Below, piece by piece: positions 18,960 through 27,700 of a DNA stretch of 34,842 nt. The stretch covers positions 1 to 34,842 of the forward strand of contig JAEEUR010000018.1 in NCBI GenBank assembly GCA_016290595.1, in the 5' to 3' direction. The notes beneath the pieces are model-generated. The model made no database searches and was not told the origin of the DNA. It saw only the letters and a program-made list of their open reading frames with translations. A program made the position numbers and the translations under genes. The DNA comes from Lachnospiraceae bacterium (GTDB taxonomy: Bacteria; Bacillota; Clostridia; Lachnospirales; Lachnospiraceae). The stretch's first letter is position 1. Each line of letters begins with the position of its first letter.

Positions 18960-18988
18960 TTGACATTATATCGGTATACCGTTATAAT
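18960..18988 (+). promoter_or_regulatory. Consensus promoter with embedded palindromic operator
   Basis: TTGACA (18960-18965) and TATAAT (18983-18988) are both perfect and exactly 17 bases apart. The spacer contains the perfect palindrome CGGTATACCG (18972-18981), extended by TATA on each side to a 20-base near-palindrome reaching into the -10. A protein bound there would block RNA polymerase. The Xre-type gene immediately downstream is the obvious autorepressor. Confidence 0.8.
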
Positions 18989-19012
18989 CCTTGCAGGAAA
19001 GGGGTGCTTATC

Positions 19013-19582
19013 ATGACGATTCAGGATGCCATGCGGCAAAGCCATATGTCTATGTACCGTCTTGCCAAGGCAAGCGAAGTTCCGTACACCACGCTGAACG
19101 ATATTGTGAGCGGCAGAACGCGTTTGGAAAAATGCAGTGCCGAGACAGTGTATCGGCTGTGCCGTTCATTGAATGTTTCCATGGAAGATCTGATAGCGCC
19201 TTACATGGTCAAACGGCCCAGTTTCGAGAATTTCAAAAGTACGGTATGCCACCGCGTAAAAAGCATGGGGGACATCGCTTTTATCGTGGACACTCTGGAG
19301 CGACAGGAGATTCGGAATTACTATGACAGAAAATGGTATCCGGAAAGCCTGTACCTCCTTGCCATGCTGGACTACTTAAGCCGGGAAAACAACATCCCGC
19401 TCTGTGATGAATATGACGATCTGCGCCTGTGCAAACTGGAAAAGCCGATATATCCCGCCAGTGTCCGTGCTATCTGCGCTGCGATGAAAAATGATACCGC
19501 CATGAAGCGAGCCGCAGAAACAGCCATTCCCGAATTCGCTCGCTTCAACATCATTGAAAACGAGGTGAAAAATGTCGTCTGA
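19013..19582 (+). CDS. Xre-family HTH protein, probable antitoxin/autorepressor
   Basis: The product has 189 residues. The N-terminal helix-turn-helix (SMYRLAKASEVPYTTLNDIVSG) is of the Xre type and is followed by ETVYRLCRSLNVSMEDLI. The C-terminal 110 residues have no named domain that I recognise. I chose ATG 19013 over GTG 19004 because it follows AAAGGGG at a better spacing. The gene overlaps the nucleotidyltransferase by 11 bases, and both share one strongly controlled promoter. This two-gene arrangement is that of a toxin-antitoxin pair, with this protein as the antitoxin and operator-binding repressor. The region is AT-richer than the neighbouring metabolic genes and lies beside an IS remnant. 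Confidence 0.8.
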   Translation: MTIQDAMRQSHMSMYRLAKASEVPYTTLNDIVSGRTRLEKCSAETVYRLCRSLNVSMEDLIAPYMVKRPSFENFKSTVCHRVKSMGDIAFIVDTLERQEIRNYYDRKWYPESLYLLAMLDYLSRENNIPLCDEYDDLRLCKLEKPIYPASVRAICAAMKNDTAMKRAAETAIPEFARFNIIENEVKNVV

Positions 19583-20378
19583 CGAAAGATTTGAATTTAC
19601 GAAGGAAAACATCGACGATTTCCTGAAGGAACTTGCCAAAGAATACAGAAAACAGGTCCGGAAGGCCATGCCGGCAGAACTGATCCTGATCGGAGGGGCT
19701 TCGGTTCTCATCAATTACGGCTTTCGAAATATGACGACTGATATCGATGCGTTGATCCACGCCTCTTCCGCCATGAAAGATGCGATTCGTCTCGTCGGCG
19801 ACAGGCACTCCCTGCCGAACGACTGGCTCAATGCCGATTTCATGCAAACCGATTCGTATTCATCCAAACTGGCCGAATTTTCAGTCTATTATAAGACCTG
19901 GTCCAATATACTGACCGTTCGAACTATTTCAGCTGAATACCTTGTCGCGATGAAGCTTCGCTCAGGAAGACAGTATAAAAGCGACCTCTCAGATGTAATC
20001 GGTATTCTCGCTGAGCATGAAAAGAAAGGCGCGCCGCTCAGGATAGAGCAGATTGAAAAAGCGGTTTCAGACCTGTACGGAAGCTGGGACCAGCTGCCGG
20101 AATCTTCGCAGGCCTTTATTCAGAACGTTTTTCAGGATGGCCGTTTTGAACAGCTGTATTCGCAGATGGCAGCGGACGAGAAAGAAACGCGGTCGCTGCT
20201 CATTCAATTTGAGCAGAATTACCCGGACGTCCTGAAGAAGGAAAATGCTGACAGCGTCGCGGAAAACCTTCAGAAGAAAACGAACCGAGCTTCGCTTCTG
20301 GCAAGTCTTCGGGAAATGAAACAAGACGCCGGGAAAGATCCCGGCAGAAACAGGCGTCAGTCGCGTGACGCAAGATAA
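19572..20378 (+). CDS. DUF6036/AbiEii-like nucleotidyltransferase, probable toxin
   Basis: The product has 268 residues. LILIGGASVLINYG (residues 37-50) and MTTDIDALI (54-62) form the nucleotidyltransferase GG...DxD site with D57 and D59. EYLVAMKLRSGRQYKSDLSD matches the second conserved segment of DUF6036/AbiEii-type proteins. Family members act as toxins, some by adding nucleotides to tRNA. GAGGTG precedes the start. The last 60 residues are charged and carry no signature. It is encoded after, and overlapping, the HTH gene, and a strong terminator follows. The exact target and whether it is toxic cannot be seen from sequence. Confidence 0.75.
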   Translation: MSSDERFEFTKENIDDFLKELAKEYRKQVRKAMPAELILIGGASVLINYGFRNMTTDIDALIHASSAMKDAIRLVGDRHSLPNDWLNADFMQTDSYSSKLAEFSVYYKTWSNILTVRTISAEYLVAMKLRSGRQYKSDLSDVIGILAEHEKKGAPLRIEQIEKAVSDLYGSWDQLPESSQAFIQNVFQDGRFEQLYSQMAADEKETRSLLIQFEQNYPDVLKKENADSVAENLQKKTNRASLLASLREMKQDAGKDPGRNRRQSRDAR

Positions 20379-20399
20379 CAAGTAAGCATTTGGCCCTTT

Positions 20400-20436
20400 G
20401 CCGGCGGACAGTTGATTTGTCCGCCGGCTTTTTATT
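20400..20436 (+). terminator. Intrinsic terminator after the toxin-antitoxin pair
   Basis: GCCGGCGGACA and TGTCCGCCGGC form a perfect 11-bp stem with a 7-base loop, followed by TTTTTATT. Confidence 0.92.
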
Positions 20437-20454
20437 AAGAAAAGAGGAATAATT

Positions 20455-20532
20455 ATGGAAAACAAAACAACAAATGAACTGGAACACTTCTCGAAAATTC
20501 TTGAACGGATGGCCTGGCTTCCATGCACCTGA
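20455..20532 (+). pseudogene. Truncated small ORF, probable remnant of a mobile-element gene
   Basis: A 25-codon frame starts at ATG 20455 with AAGAGG upstream at good spacing and ends at TGA 20532. It begins MENKTTNELEHF, which has the look of a real N-terminus (I associate similar starts with proteins on conjugative elements, unverified). Its 3' end lies inside the hairpin that follows the MFS gene on the other strand. This suggests that a longer gene was cut here and only its start remains. Confidence 0.35.
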
Positions 20533-20544
20533 AATGAGCCAGGC
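20512..20544 (-). terminator. Hairpin directly after the MFS gene
   Basis: GCCTGGCT and AGCCAGGC (20512-20519 and 20537-20544) are perfect 8-base complements separated by 17 bases, starting at the base after the MFS stop codon on the minus strand. There is no T-run, so its role as a terminator is uncertain. Confidence 0.4.
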
Positions 20545-21594
20545 TCAGCCAGGCGGCGTATTCTCCTCCCCCGCATCCGAGAGCGAGACCCGCAGCAGGA
20601 AGAAGCAAAGCAGGGAAAGCACGGTGATCAGTACGGCATTGACCGTCAGATCGAACTGAATGAAAAACGCCGGCAGCAGACCGAGGAACAGCCCGGCCGT
20701 CGTGATCCCGAAAGCCAGACCGGGATTGTTTCTCAAAATGCTCAGACACATGGCAAAGGTGATGCTCATCGTCATCGAAAACAGGAAGACGCCGATGCAG
20801 GACACCACCATCAGCCGGTCACCGAACAGCAGAAAGGGGATCGCCGCCAGGGTGCCGATGAAAGCGGTTTTTCTGACCCCGATCCGGTCCGCCAGAAAGC
20901 CGCCCAGCGCTTTTCCGGCGCCCATGATGAAAAACAGAAAGAAGTTCTGCCAGAGCGCCTTGTTCCAGGAGATCGGAATCGCATAGCCGATATAGCTTCT
21001 GACAGCCGTCACGGCAAAGGCGATCAGCAGGATCGTGCCGGCCGGGATCTTCCGATTGACCGCCTGAAAAGCGGGGCGCTCGTCACTCCGCACAGAGGCC
21101 TTCTCCGAAAGGCAAAGCAGCTCGGACAAAAGCAGCGGAATAATCAGAAAATACGGGGAGACCTGTGCGGTCCCGAGCGTCTGACCGATGACCACGCCGA
21201 AGGACCCGCCGGAGACAAAAAGCGCCGAGGGGAAGATCTTTCCTTCGCACACCGACACGGTTGCGATCGCCCCGCATTCGTGCAGGATGGCGTTGCCCGT
21301 GGCAAGAAGGACGTAGCCGGCCACGTGCACCGCCTTCACGGGTGATGCCACCGCAAAAATGCTGACGGCCATCAGGACGTGGCCGAGGGTTTCATACGGG
21401 ATCTTTTTGTGCCGGATCATGATATCCCCGAAAAGGCCCTGCGGCAGGAAGGCAAAGAAATCATAGAGGAGGGCGATCGCCCCAGCCATCACGACCGGAT
21501 AGTGCACCCGCAGCAGATAAAAGCAGACGATCTCAACGCAGGCGTGGACGAAAAAATATTTCGTTCCCGTCCGGTTTCCCTTACTGAGCTTCAT
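20545..21594 (-). CDS. MFS-type membrane transporter
   Basis: The product has 349 residues and is almost entirely hydrophobic with about 11-12 predicted membrane spans in two halves. GGFLADRIGVRKTAF between two spans matches the MFS loop signature, and GGSFGVVIGQTLG is a glycine-rich helix typical of the family. It is shorter than most MFS proteins (about 400 residues), mainly in loops, and I see no break. I chose ATG 21594; the open frame reads further upstream but in a region that belongs to the preceding gene. The start overlaps the small membrane protein by 14 bases. The substrate is unknown; the genomic company of an acyltransferase-like gene would suit export of a modified amino acid or peptide. 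Confidence 0.8.
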   Translation of the reverse strand: MKLSKGNRTGTKYFFVHACVEIVCFYLLRVHYPVVMAGAIALLYDFFAFLPQGLFGDIMIRHKKIPYETLGHVLMAVSIFAVASPVKAVHVAGYVLLATGNAILHECGAIATVSVCEGKIFPSALFVSGGSFGVVIGQTLGTAQVSPYFLIIPLLLSELLCLSEKASVRSDERPAFQAVNRKIPAGTILLIAFAVTAVRSYIGYAIPISWNKALWQNFFLFFIMGAGKALGGFLADRIGVRKTAFIGTLAAIPFLLFGDRLMVVSCIGVFLFSMTMSITFAMCLSILRNNPGLAFGITTAGLFLGLLPAFFIQFDLTVNAVLITVLSLLCFFLLRVSLSDAGEENTPPG

Positions 21595-21844
21595 GTTTTT
21601 CTTCCGGCGCGGGATCCTCGTCCCCGGCAGCCGGCTCTTCCTCTGACACCTCCCCGCCGTCTTCAGGCGTCCTGGTGCCTGCGGCCGCCTTCCGGTACTG
21701 CAGCTCCCGGACGATCGCCCGGATGCCTTTATACAGCAGGAAAACGCCGAGCGCCACAAGCAGCGCCACCACGATGGGGGAATTCAAGAGGAACGCAAAA
21801 AAACCGAGCGGTCCGAAACTCGCGTCCAACAGCAAAAATTCCAT
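21581..21844 (-). CDS. Small single-span membrane protein with acidic tail
   Basis: The product has 87 residues. Residues 10-40 are hydrophobic with one or two membrane segments (FGPLGFFAFLL, then VVALLVALGVFLLY), then a basic stretch and a highly acidic, Pro- and Glu-rich C-terminus. Three ATG codons are close together (21853, 21850, 21844); the last has GGAGG ten bases upstream and was chosen. It overlaps the MFS start by 14 bases, so it is probably translated with it. No family is recognised; a small partner of the transporter is possible. Confidence 0.6.
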   Translation of the reverse strand: MEFLLLDASFGPLGFFAFLLNSPIVVALLVALGVFLLYKGIRAIVRELQYRKAAAGTRTPEDGGEVSEEEPAAGDEDPAPEEKHEAQ

Positions 21845-21882
21845 GATCATCATTCCTCCTTCCGATCCGTACGGCGGTTCTG

Positions 21883-22290
21883 TCAGAGCAGGACCCGGAT
21901 CAACAGCGACAGCAGCAGTCCGGCAGCGCAGGATACTGCATTGGCCAGATATGTAAACAGGAAAATTTTCTTTGTGCCCGCCGCCGATATCTTCCGGTAA
22001 AGCAGCGCTTCCGATACGGGTATCAGGATCAGCTCCGCCAGGACAAACCAGACAAAAGCGAGCTTTATGATCCGACCCTGATCCGAAACCTGCCGAAGCC
22101 AAAACAGAATGCCTGCCAGGACCAGATTCAGCAGAACATTGGTCACGATATTGAGGCTTCGGATGTACGGTTTATTGTCCGTTATGCCGCCACGGATGAT
22201 GATCGGCGTCTCGATCGCCACGGTCAGGACGATCGGCACGGCGAAAAACGCGGCAGCCGCCAAAAACGACATAATCACTTTGATTATCAT
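21883..22290 (-). CDS. Hypothetical membrane protein (four spans)
   Basis: The product has 135 residues with about four hydrophobic segments: residues 5-28, 46-64, 75-92 and 110-133. The polar loop between the first two contains ETPIIIRGGITDNK. AGAGG lies upstream of the ATG. I do not recognise a family. It lies 38 bases upstream of the small membrane protein and 57 bases downstream of the ArgJ-like gene on the same strand, so it is probably part of one transcript with them. Confidence 0.65.
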   Translation of the reverse strand: MIIKVIMSFLAAAAFFAVPIVLTVAIETPIIIRGGITDNKPYIRSLNIVTNVLLNLVLAGILFWLRQVSDQGRIIKLAFVWFVLAELILIPVSEALLYRKISAAGTKKIFLFTYLANAVSCAAGLLLSLLIRVLL

Positions 22291-22320
22291 AACACGATTC
22301 CTCTAAGCCGTAAACCGCAG

Positions 22321-22348
22321 GCGCCAAAAGGACCGTTTCTTTTAGCGC
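22321..22348 (-). other. Stem-loop at the end of the ArgJ-like gene
   Basis: Arms 22321-22330 and 22339-22348 pair over 10 bases with one G-T pair and an 8-base loop, starting within the stop codon of the ArgJ-like gene. No T-run follows on the minus strand, so it may trim or stabilise the transcript rather than end it. Confidence 0.4.
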
Positions 22349-23499
22349 TATGACCGGTAGTCTCCGTTTAAATGGACGTATTCCTCCGTGAGGTCGCAGC
22401 CGTAAGCGACGGTGCTCTCCGCTCCGTCCTGAAAATCCAGCCGGATCACGGCTTCTTCCGCCCCGATCTCAATGCGGCACTTTGCTTTTGAAAAGTCCGC
22501 GCGGCTTTCCGCCCCGCCGGCGGTGCTTAAGATCAGGGCCTCGTACAGGCGGCCGTGGCCAAGCGCGGCTTTTACCAGGCTGGAGCCGGCTACAGCCATC
22601 GCGATGCGCCGGGCCTCCTGCCGGGTCTTAAGACCCGCCGCCTCCACGGTCAGAAGACGTTTTGCGCCTTCCCCGTCCGCCGCGATCCGGCGGGCCATAT
22701 CGCCGAGGATCATCGCGAGGAGCGCTTCAAAGTCCTTCACGTCTTCCGGATCCGTGACCGCTACGCCCGAAGCCCCGTTCGCCAGCATGATCAGGCTGTC
22801 GTTCGTGGAGGTGTCGCCGTCCACGGTCAGCATGTGGAAGCTGTCCTCGCAGGCCTTTGCCAGCATGCCGTGCATCAGCTCCGCCTCCATAACGGCATCC
22901 GTGGTCAGAAAACAAAGCGTGGTCGCCATGTTCGGATGGATCATGCCGCTGCCCTTGGCCATGCAACCGACCGTGACCGGTCCGTCTTTCAGCTTCAGGG
23001 TGCAGGCGTATTCCTTACGTATGCGATCCGTTGTCATGATGGCCCAGGCCGCCGCCGTGCCGCCGTCCTTCGAGAGGACCGGCACGATGCGCCGCACCGC
23101 GTCCTTTACCTTCTCCGTCGGGAAGGCCTCCCCGATCACGCCCGTGGAGCTGACCAACATTTCGCCCGGCTTTAACCCCAGCAGATCTTCCGCATACGCT
23201 TCCACCTCACGGGCGGCTTTCAGTCCCTCCTGCCCCGTTCCGGCGTTCGCGTTGCCGCTGTTGATGACGGCGCCGCGTGCGCGTTGGTTCTTGATGATCT
23301 CGCGTCCCAGGATCACCGGCGCCGCGCAGAAGCGGTTCGTGGTAAAGAGGGCCGCGCAGGCTGTATCCGGCTCTTCGGAAAACAGGACCGCCACGTCCGG
23401 CTTATAGCTTTTATGGCTTTTCACGCCGGCATAAACGGCGCCGGCAATAAAGCCGGCGGGACTCGTGACGCCTCCGTTTTCGATGATCTGACAATCCAT
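22348..23499 (-). CDS. Divergent ArgJ-family (ornithine acetyltransferase-like) paralogue
   Basis: The product has 383 residues and is clearly ArgJ-like: VINSGNANAGTG, STGVIG, AIMTTD, MAKGSGMIHPNMAT and TVDGDTSTNDS are all present. The self-cleavage site A-T is kept, with Thr193 as the expected nucleophile, exactly as in the second copy at 32665-33891. However, the FGRDxNWGRI motif of ArgJ (present at about residues 314-323 of the other copy) is replaced here by LGHGRLYEALIL, and the following region is about 25 residues shorter. The C-terminus YGCDLTEEYVHLNGDYRS is conserved. It lies behind an AraC regulator and before small membrane proteins and an MFS transporter, outside the arginine operon, so it may acylate something other than ornithine. 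ArgJ-type paralogues are known in clavulanic acid clusters. Confidence 0.88.
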   Translation of the reverse strand: MDCQIIENGGVTSPAGFIAGAVYAGVKSHKSYKPDVAVLFSEEPDTACAALFTTNRFCAAPVILGREIIKNQRARGAVINSGNANAGTGQEGLKAAREVEAYAEDLLGLKPGEMLVSSTGVIGEAFPTEKVKDAVRRIVPVLSKDGGTAAAWAIMTTDRIRKEYACTLKLKDGPVTVGCMAKGSGMIHPNMATTLCFLTTDAVMEAELMHGMLAKACEDSFHMLTVDGDTSTNDSLIMLANGASGVAVTDPEDVKDFEALLAMILGDMARRIAADGEGAKRLLTVEAAGLKTRQEARRIAMAVAGSSLVKAALGHGRLYEALILSTAGGAESRADFSKAKCRIEIGAEEAVIRLDFQDGAESTVAYGCDLTEEYVHLNGDYRS

Positions 23500-23538
23500 C
23501 TCATCCCGTTCCTTTTTATTTTTTACCGCGGCTTTTCC

Positions 23539-24795
23539 TTACCGCTTCGGCTGCAGCACCACCGAGGCGCGGAAGTTGCCGGGGGTCGTGCGGTTGATGC
23601 GGAAGAAGTTGCGGTTCAGGGTCTTGACGCTTCCGTAGCCGACCTCCGCCGCGATATCCGTCACGGTGAGCTTCGTCTCCAGAAGCAGGCGGCCGGCGCG
23701 GCTCACGCGGACGTAGTTTAAGAAATCCTCGTAGTTGCGGGAGGTCTGGATCAGAAGGAGCCGGTTCATTTCGGAAACGCTTAAGCCGAAGCGCTCCGCC
23801 ACCTGCTTGGGGGAGAGTTCCTCCGCGTAATGCTTCGTCAGATACTCCGAGACCGCGTAGCCGGTCCTGGCCTCCTCCAGGTGCGGCAGCGTATCCGGCT
23901 GCTGATAGCTGCGCCGGTACTCGTGGATCGGCATGCCCGCGTACTCGGAAAAGACCTTCGAGATATGCGAGGCGTCCCAGAAGCCGACGGCCTCCGAGAT
24001 CTCCTCCAGCGTCATATTCGTATACAAAAGATAGCCCGACACCTTGCCCAGGCGCATCTCGTTCAGAAGATCGTAGAAGCCCATGCCGGTCATTTCCCGG
24101 ATGTAGCTGCGCAGCGCGCTTTCCGAAACGTAGAAGGTCCGAGCCAGCCCCTCCACGCTCAGCTTCTCCGCCGTGTGGGCGTACATATAGCGCAGAACGT
24201 CCCGAAGATCGCGCTTCTTTTCGGGAGCGGCGCCTTCCTCCGCCTGCCCGGCCTGCGCTTTAAAGCGCATCAGCTGGATCACCAGCGTCAAAAGCTGCGT
24301 CATGGCGCCGAGCGAGCTTAAGACCTTCGGCGGCCGCTCCTCCAGGATCGACTCCAGCCCCACCTCGTTCTGCAGGCGCAGGAAATAGTCCTGCATCCAG
24401 GCCATCTGGACGGGGCTGCCGTAAAAGACCGGATCGCTTAAGATCTGCCGCACGAAATCCAGCGGCTTTCCGTCCTTTTCCGGGAACAGCGCGAAGAATT
24501 CGCTGAAGACCTGCAGGTTATAGATGACCGTGTAGAACTGCAGCGGCTCGCCTACCGCCGTCACGTTGCTGACCTGCCAGGGCAGCATGCCGAGCAGCGC
24601 GCCGGGCCTGAGCTCGAGCGGCTTTCCCTGCAGTTCTATCACCCCGCTGCCGCGAAGAACGTACAGAAAGCGCGCCTCCTGATGCAGCAGGGGGTAAGTA
24701 GGCCCGTCCAGCGTCTCCAGATCCAGAGACAAAAGGCGGCTCCGCTCCACCTTGGAGCGGTCGTAGGATTGCAGGGTCGCCTTGTCCGTCATCAT
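23539..24795 (-). CDS. AraC-family regulator with two DNA-binding domains
   Basis: The product has 418 residues. An N-terminal cupin-like sensor (residues 20-100, with RFLYVLRGSGVIEL and PGALLGMLPWQ) is followed by a helical linker. One AraC helix-turn-helix pair occupies about residues 196-297 (LSVEGLARTFYVSESALRSY and LEEISEAVGFWDASHISKVF). A second follows at about 313-412 (LSPKQVAERFGLSVSEMNRL and VTDIAAEVGYGSVKTLNRNF). Most AraC proteins have one such domain and about 290 residues. The start ATG lies three bases after the M4 peptidase stop, and the ArgJ-like gene follows 39 bases later. This places it in the middle of a same-strand run, probably controlling it. Confidence 0.88.
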   Translation of the reverse strand: MMTDKATLQSYDRSKVERSRLLSLDLETLDGPTYPLLHQEARFLYVLRGSGVIELQGKPLELRPGALLGMLPWQVSNVTAVGEPLQFYTVIYNLQVFSEFFALFPEKDGKPLDFVRQILSDPVFYGSPVQMAWMQDYFLRLQNEVGLESILEERPPKVLSSLGAMTQLLTLVIQLMRFKAQAGQAEEGAAPEKKRDLRDVLRYMYAHTAEKLSVEGLARTFYVSESALRSYIREMTGMGFYDLLNEMRLGKVSGYLLYTNMTLEEISEAVGFWDASHISKVFSEYAGMPIHEYRRSYQQPDTLPHLEEARTGYAVSEYLTKHYAEELSPKQVAERFGLSVSEMNRLLLIQTSRNYEDFLNYVRVSRAGRLLLETKLTVTDIAAEVGYGSVKTLNRNFFRINRTTPGNFRASVVLQPKR

Positions 24796-24798
24796 TTC

Positions 24799-27700
24799 TT
24801 ACTCACTCAGCAGATCGTACAGCTCCAGGATCACGCCGGCAAAGACCTCGAAGGCTTCCTGCCGTTCCGCGTTGCTTGCCAGCGGGAAACCGGAATTCTT
24901 GGACGCGTTGATATAATCCTGCGTAAACTCCAGGCTCACCACGCAGCCGGCCAGCACTTCCGCGTAATCCTCAAACTCTTCCTCCGGCAGCAGGATGCCG
25001 ACCGTATCGTACAGCGTGTAATACCAGTTCCCGCCCGTGTAATTGTAAATATCCATATCGTACAGCGTACCGGAAATGCCCAGCAGGCACTCGTCGCCGT
25101 TTTCGGCGTCCGCCCAGGCCATTGCCACGCTCTCGATGCCCGGCGTTCCCGCGTACGGGCCCTGATACGGGTAAACCGCCACCTTGTCGATGTCATACAG
25201 CGAGGTGAAGAGCTGCTTGCCCGTCCAGCGGAGCTGGTAATCGATGCAGTCCTGCCAGACGTCCAGCACGCCGCCGATATCGTGCTGCGTCAGCACCGGC
25301 CCGGAGACGATCTGGCCGGTAAAATCGTAGGGATTCAAGGCCCGGCGCGCGGCTTCGCTCTTGTGCAGAGGCGCCAGCGCTGCGTAATAGAAGAACTGCC
25401 GGCTCGGACGGGAAGGATCGTAGACCTTCAGGCAGTAATCGCCGAAGGCGCCTTGCATCTCCACGCGCCAGCCCTCCGGGATCACCAGCGAGAAATACCC
25501 GCCGTTATAGGTGACGAGCTTCCACTCGCCCGCTTCCTCCGGCGGCTGCGGTTCCGGCGGCTGCGGCTCTTCGCCGCCGGGACCCTCCACGACGGCCTTG
25601 CCGGAATTGACGGACGGCAGAGACTGCACACTGCTGCTCGTCACCTGGAAGCGTCCGAAATCGCCGCCCTCAGCCCAGCCGGAACCGGTAAAATTGTAAT
25701 AATACGCCTGATTGTTTTCCACCAGCAGGATCTGCGCGATGTACGTCCCGGCCGGCAGCAGGGCGCTGACGATGCCGTCCTTGTCCGGGTAGGCGCGGCT
25801 GACGATCTTTCCGGACGTATTCGCAAAGCGCACCTGCACCTCCGCGCCGGCCAGATAGCCGTCCGTCTGGAAGCTGATGCGGCCGCAGTTCTTCTTGGTC
25901 GCCTCCCGGTAGCTGACGTTCCAGTCCTCATTGAGGCCCGCGTCCGCGAAAGCCTTGTTCAGCGCGGGGCCGTATTTCTGCAGCATGCCGTTGATCTTCA
26001 GGCTGAACAGCAGGATGCCGTGCAGGTCCTCGTAATCCGACATGGGAGTCAGCATCTCGATGGAGGTGACCCACATGGAGAACTGCTCGTCCAGGCTCAT
26101 GCCGGCCTCGTCCAAAAGATACGCCATGTGTCCCACCAGCGAGTTGTTGATATGCACGCCGCCGTAATCGTTGACGTTCATGGACGGCGCCAGCACCGGC
26201 GGGCAGTAATACTCGTCGCCCACGAAAGCCGGCTGCTGAAAACGGTTCGGATCGGCCATGTCGCGCGCGGTGTCGCCGGAATTCTCCGTGATCAGCCAGC
26301 CCGGATCGTTCGTCTGGCCCAGGAGCTTCTCGCAGATATTGCCCATGATATCGCTGTAGGCCTCATTGATGGCGCCCGGCTCGTTGCGGTAGAAAATGCC
26401 CTGCATGGACTGGCTGGTGACGCCGTGCGTGAACTCATGCGTGACGATATCCAGGCAGTCGCCGTCGCGGTTGCCCTCGGAGAAGGCCAGGCACGCCCAG
26501 CCCTGGTTGATGCCGTAGAAGCATTCGTTGTCGATCGCCTCGCCGTTCTCGTTGCAGTAGCCGACGGTGACCAGGATCGGCCGGCCGAAGCCGTCCACCG
26601 AGGTGATGCCGCGCTCGCGGTAGAAATCGTAGGCCATGATGACGTTCGAGTAAACCAGCAGGTTGTTGTCGGAGAAGCCCTGGTCCGCCCGGGTGCTGCT
26701 CACAAAGTTCAGCAGGCCGCGGAAGGCAAAGTCCGCGTACTGCGCCAAGGCGATCTTGCGGGACGGATCCATCAGATAGTAACGGCCGTCCTTCGCGTTG
26801 CGCGCCACCGGCACGGTCACGGTCTTTTTGGAACCGTCCGCCATGGTGACCGTAAAGCTGTGCTCCTCGGTCGTCAGGCCGTCGAAATAGTGGTCCACGT
26901 TCTGGGCGTCCTGATTGGAACGAGCAAAATCCGCCGCCGGGATGGGCGCCAGATACTTCCCGTCCGTGGCGATATAGTGCGCCACGTAAGGCATGTCGAA
27001 GGCCGCGCTGGCGTCCGGGTTGTTGGTATAAACGACCCAGCAATTGTAAACGACGTTGCTGAACGTCGCCGCCAGCCGGACCGTATTGTTCGAATAATAG
27101 GTCAGCTTGAGGGACGGGAAGGTGTCCCGCACCACCTGCTCGGCCTCCCCTGCCGAAATGCCGTCTTCCGGTTCGGCCATGCCGATGTTCGGCACGAAGG
27201 AGCAGGTCAGGCCCGCCGCGTAGCCGTCCGGGTCCACCACGATGCGCAGCGTGGAGTACTGCAGGGTGTAGCCGCCGTAGCGCTGCTGATAGGTATAGTA
27301 GGTGTAGCCGTCGTTGTCCCTTTCGCCGTAAACGACGAAAAACTCGCAGCCCTTGGTCAGGCCCAGGAGCGAGGCCATCCCGCGGATGGATTCCACGCCG
27401 TCCTCCGCGTTGGCGATGGGCTTGTCATAAAACTTTCCCACCAGCGTGGACAGGTAGCCGTTGTTATTGTACAGATCGATCACCAGGGAATCGTTCATGG
27501 CCTGGATGTCTTCGATGGTCAGCTGCTTCGGCGCCGTCTGCGCGATCTCGCCGGCCTGTCCCCCCTGATTCGCCAGGTTTTCGGGCGTATCGATCAGCGA
27601 GCTGTGCTCGAAGAGGGAATAGGATTCGGGTTCCGCAGGCTCGGTCGGCTGATCGGCCGGCTCGGTGGCCGGCGGCACCGCTTCGGTCGTAGGCGGCTCG

